From contig CAZSSP010000004.1 in the NCBI GenBank assembly GCA_964609695.1, positions 1 through 64,000 on the forward strand: a DNA stretch of 64,000 nt, read 5' to 3'. The notes under the pieces were generated by a model, which was given only the letters and a program-made list of their open reading frames with translations, ran no database searches and was not told the DNA's origin. Below are positions 63,799-64,000 of this stretch, one piece after another (positions within the stretch are counted from its first letter, which is position 1; each line of letters opens with the position of its first letter). The DNA comes from JAGNHS01 sp964609695 (GTDB lineage: Bacteria; Bdellovibrionota; UBA2428). A program made the translations under genes and the position numbers.

Positions 63799-64000
63799 AT
63801 GAAATCAATAATTTTTAGTGCATTCAGTGTATTAGCCATCAATTCTTTTGCGGGAGTTGAATGTGTTGGGGAAACCGCAAAAGAGGGAAAAATTATTCGA
63901 GTTTCAATAAATACAGTTGGGACTATGGGATATGTTCAAAAGGGTAGCGTTCAGATACTAGACAAAACTTTGACGAGTCTTGCTAGTTACGAATTAGAAA
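63799..64000 (+). CDS. Secreted protein of unknown function (5' part only)
   Basis: The reading frame is open from the ATG at 63799 to the end of the window (67 complete codons). It begins with a signal peptide (MKSIIFSAFSVLAINSFAG) followed by a Cys-containing mature start (VECVGETAKEG). GAGGGGG lies upstream. No domain can be recognised from the visible part. Only its export is supported. Confidence 0.7.
   Translation, partial: MKSIIFSAFSVLAINSFAGVECVGETAKEGKIIRVSINTVGTMGYVQKGSVQILDKTLTSLASYELE

Noticed and set aside
1..64000. Mobile elements, CRISPR arrays, phage genes or rRNA
   Set aside because: No transposase, integrase, regularly spaced repeats or rRNA-like sequence was seen. The genes are core functions with uniform composition.

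Overview
This A+T-rich, very densely coded window is the replication-origin region of a Gram-negative, respiring bacterium. The gene order is rpmH-rnpA-yidD-yidC-khpB-mnmE, then mnmG-rsmG-parA-parB-bactofilin, then an F1 ATP synthase operon containing a b' subunit, opposite dnaA-dnaN-recF-gyrB-gyrA. This order, with two surA/ppiC-type foldases and lipoprotein and TPR genes, fits the Bdellovibrionota (Bdellovibrio-like bacteria) or a neighbouring 'deltaproteobacterial' lineage. That placement is inferred from gene order and protein character, not from a search.

Layout. (1) 52-4913, minus strand: tRNA-Arg(ACG), tadA, serS and a large GYF/TPR membrane protein. (2) 4910-22128, minus strand: 17 complex I genes in two back-to-back sets. 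The upstream set is A-H-J-K-L-M-N and the downstream set is A-C-E-F-H-J-K-L-M-N. All seven membrane subunits are present twice, while nuoB, nuoD, nuoG and nuoI are absent. (3) 22264-32921, plus strand: mfd, two periplasmic foldases, a phosphohexomutase, a short uvrA and a secreted lysozyme-like protein. (4) 32918-37688, minus strand: psd, F0 genes atpE and atpB with two small membrane proteins, hemL and a TPR lipoprotein. (5) 37672-46303, minus strand: gyrA, gyrB, recF, dnaN and dnaA, with a probable oriC between dnaN and dnaA. (6) 46363-64000, plus strand: rpmH to mnmE, a histidine phosphatase, a hypothetical protein, an alpha-carbonic anhydrase, mnmG-rsmG with parS-like sites, parAB, bactofilin, atpF'-F-H-A-G-D-C and the start of a secreted protein.

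Transcription diverges from the dnaA/rpmH junction for about 13 kb on the left and to the window end on the right, as expected at an origin. The window encodes much of an energy chain (complex I membrane arms and ATP synthase), initiation, topology control and segregation of the chromosome, membrane insertion and tRNA modification. No mobile elements, CRISPR arrays, phage genes or rRNA genes were seen, and no stretch over 300 bases lacks a gene.

The most unusual points are: a DnaA with no domain I and an altered DNA-binding signature; the duplicated complex I membrane arm without B, D, G and I; a UvrA lacking most of its insertion domain; an mnmE with no standard start codon where family homology begins; a Jag/KhpB protein with an RGG-rich tail; a phosphatidylserine decarboxylase with Ala before the pyruvoyl Ser; and parS-like sites in rsmG, one covering its start.
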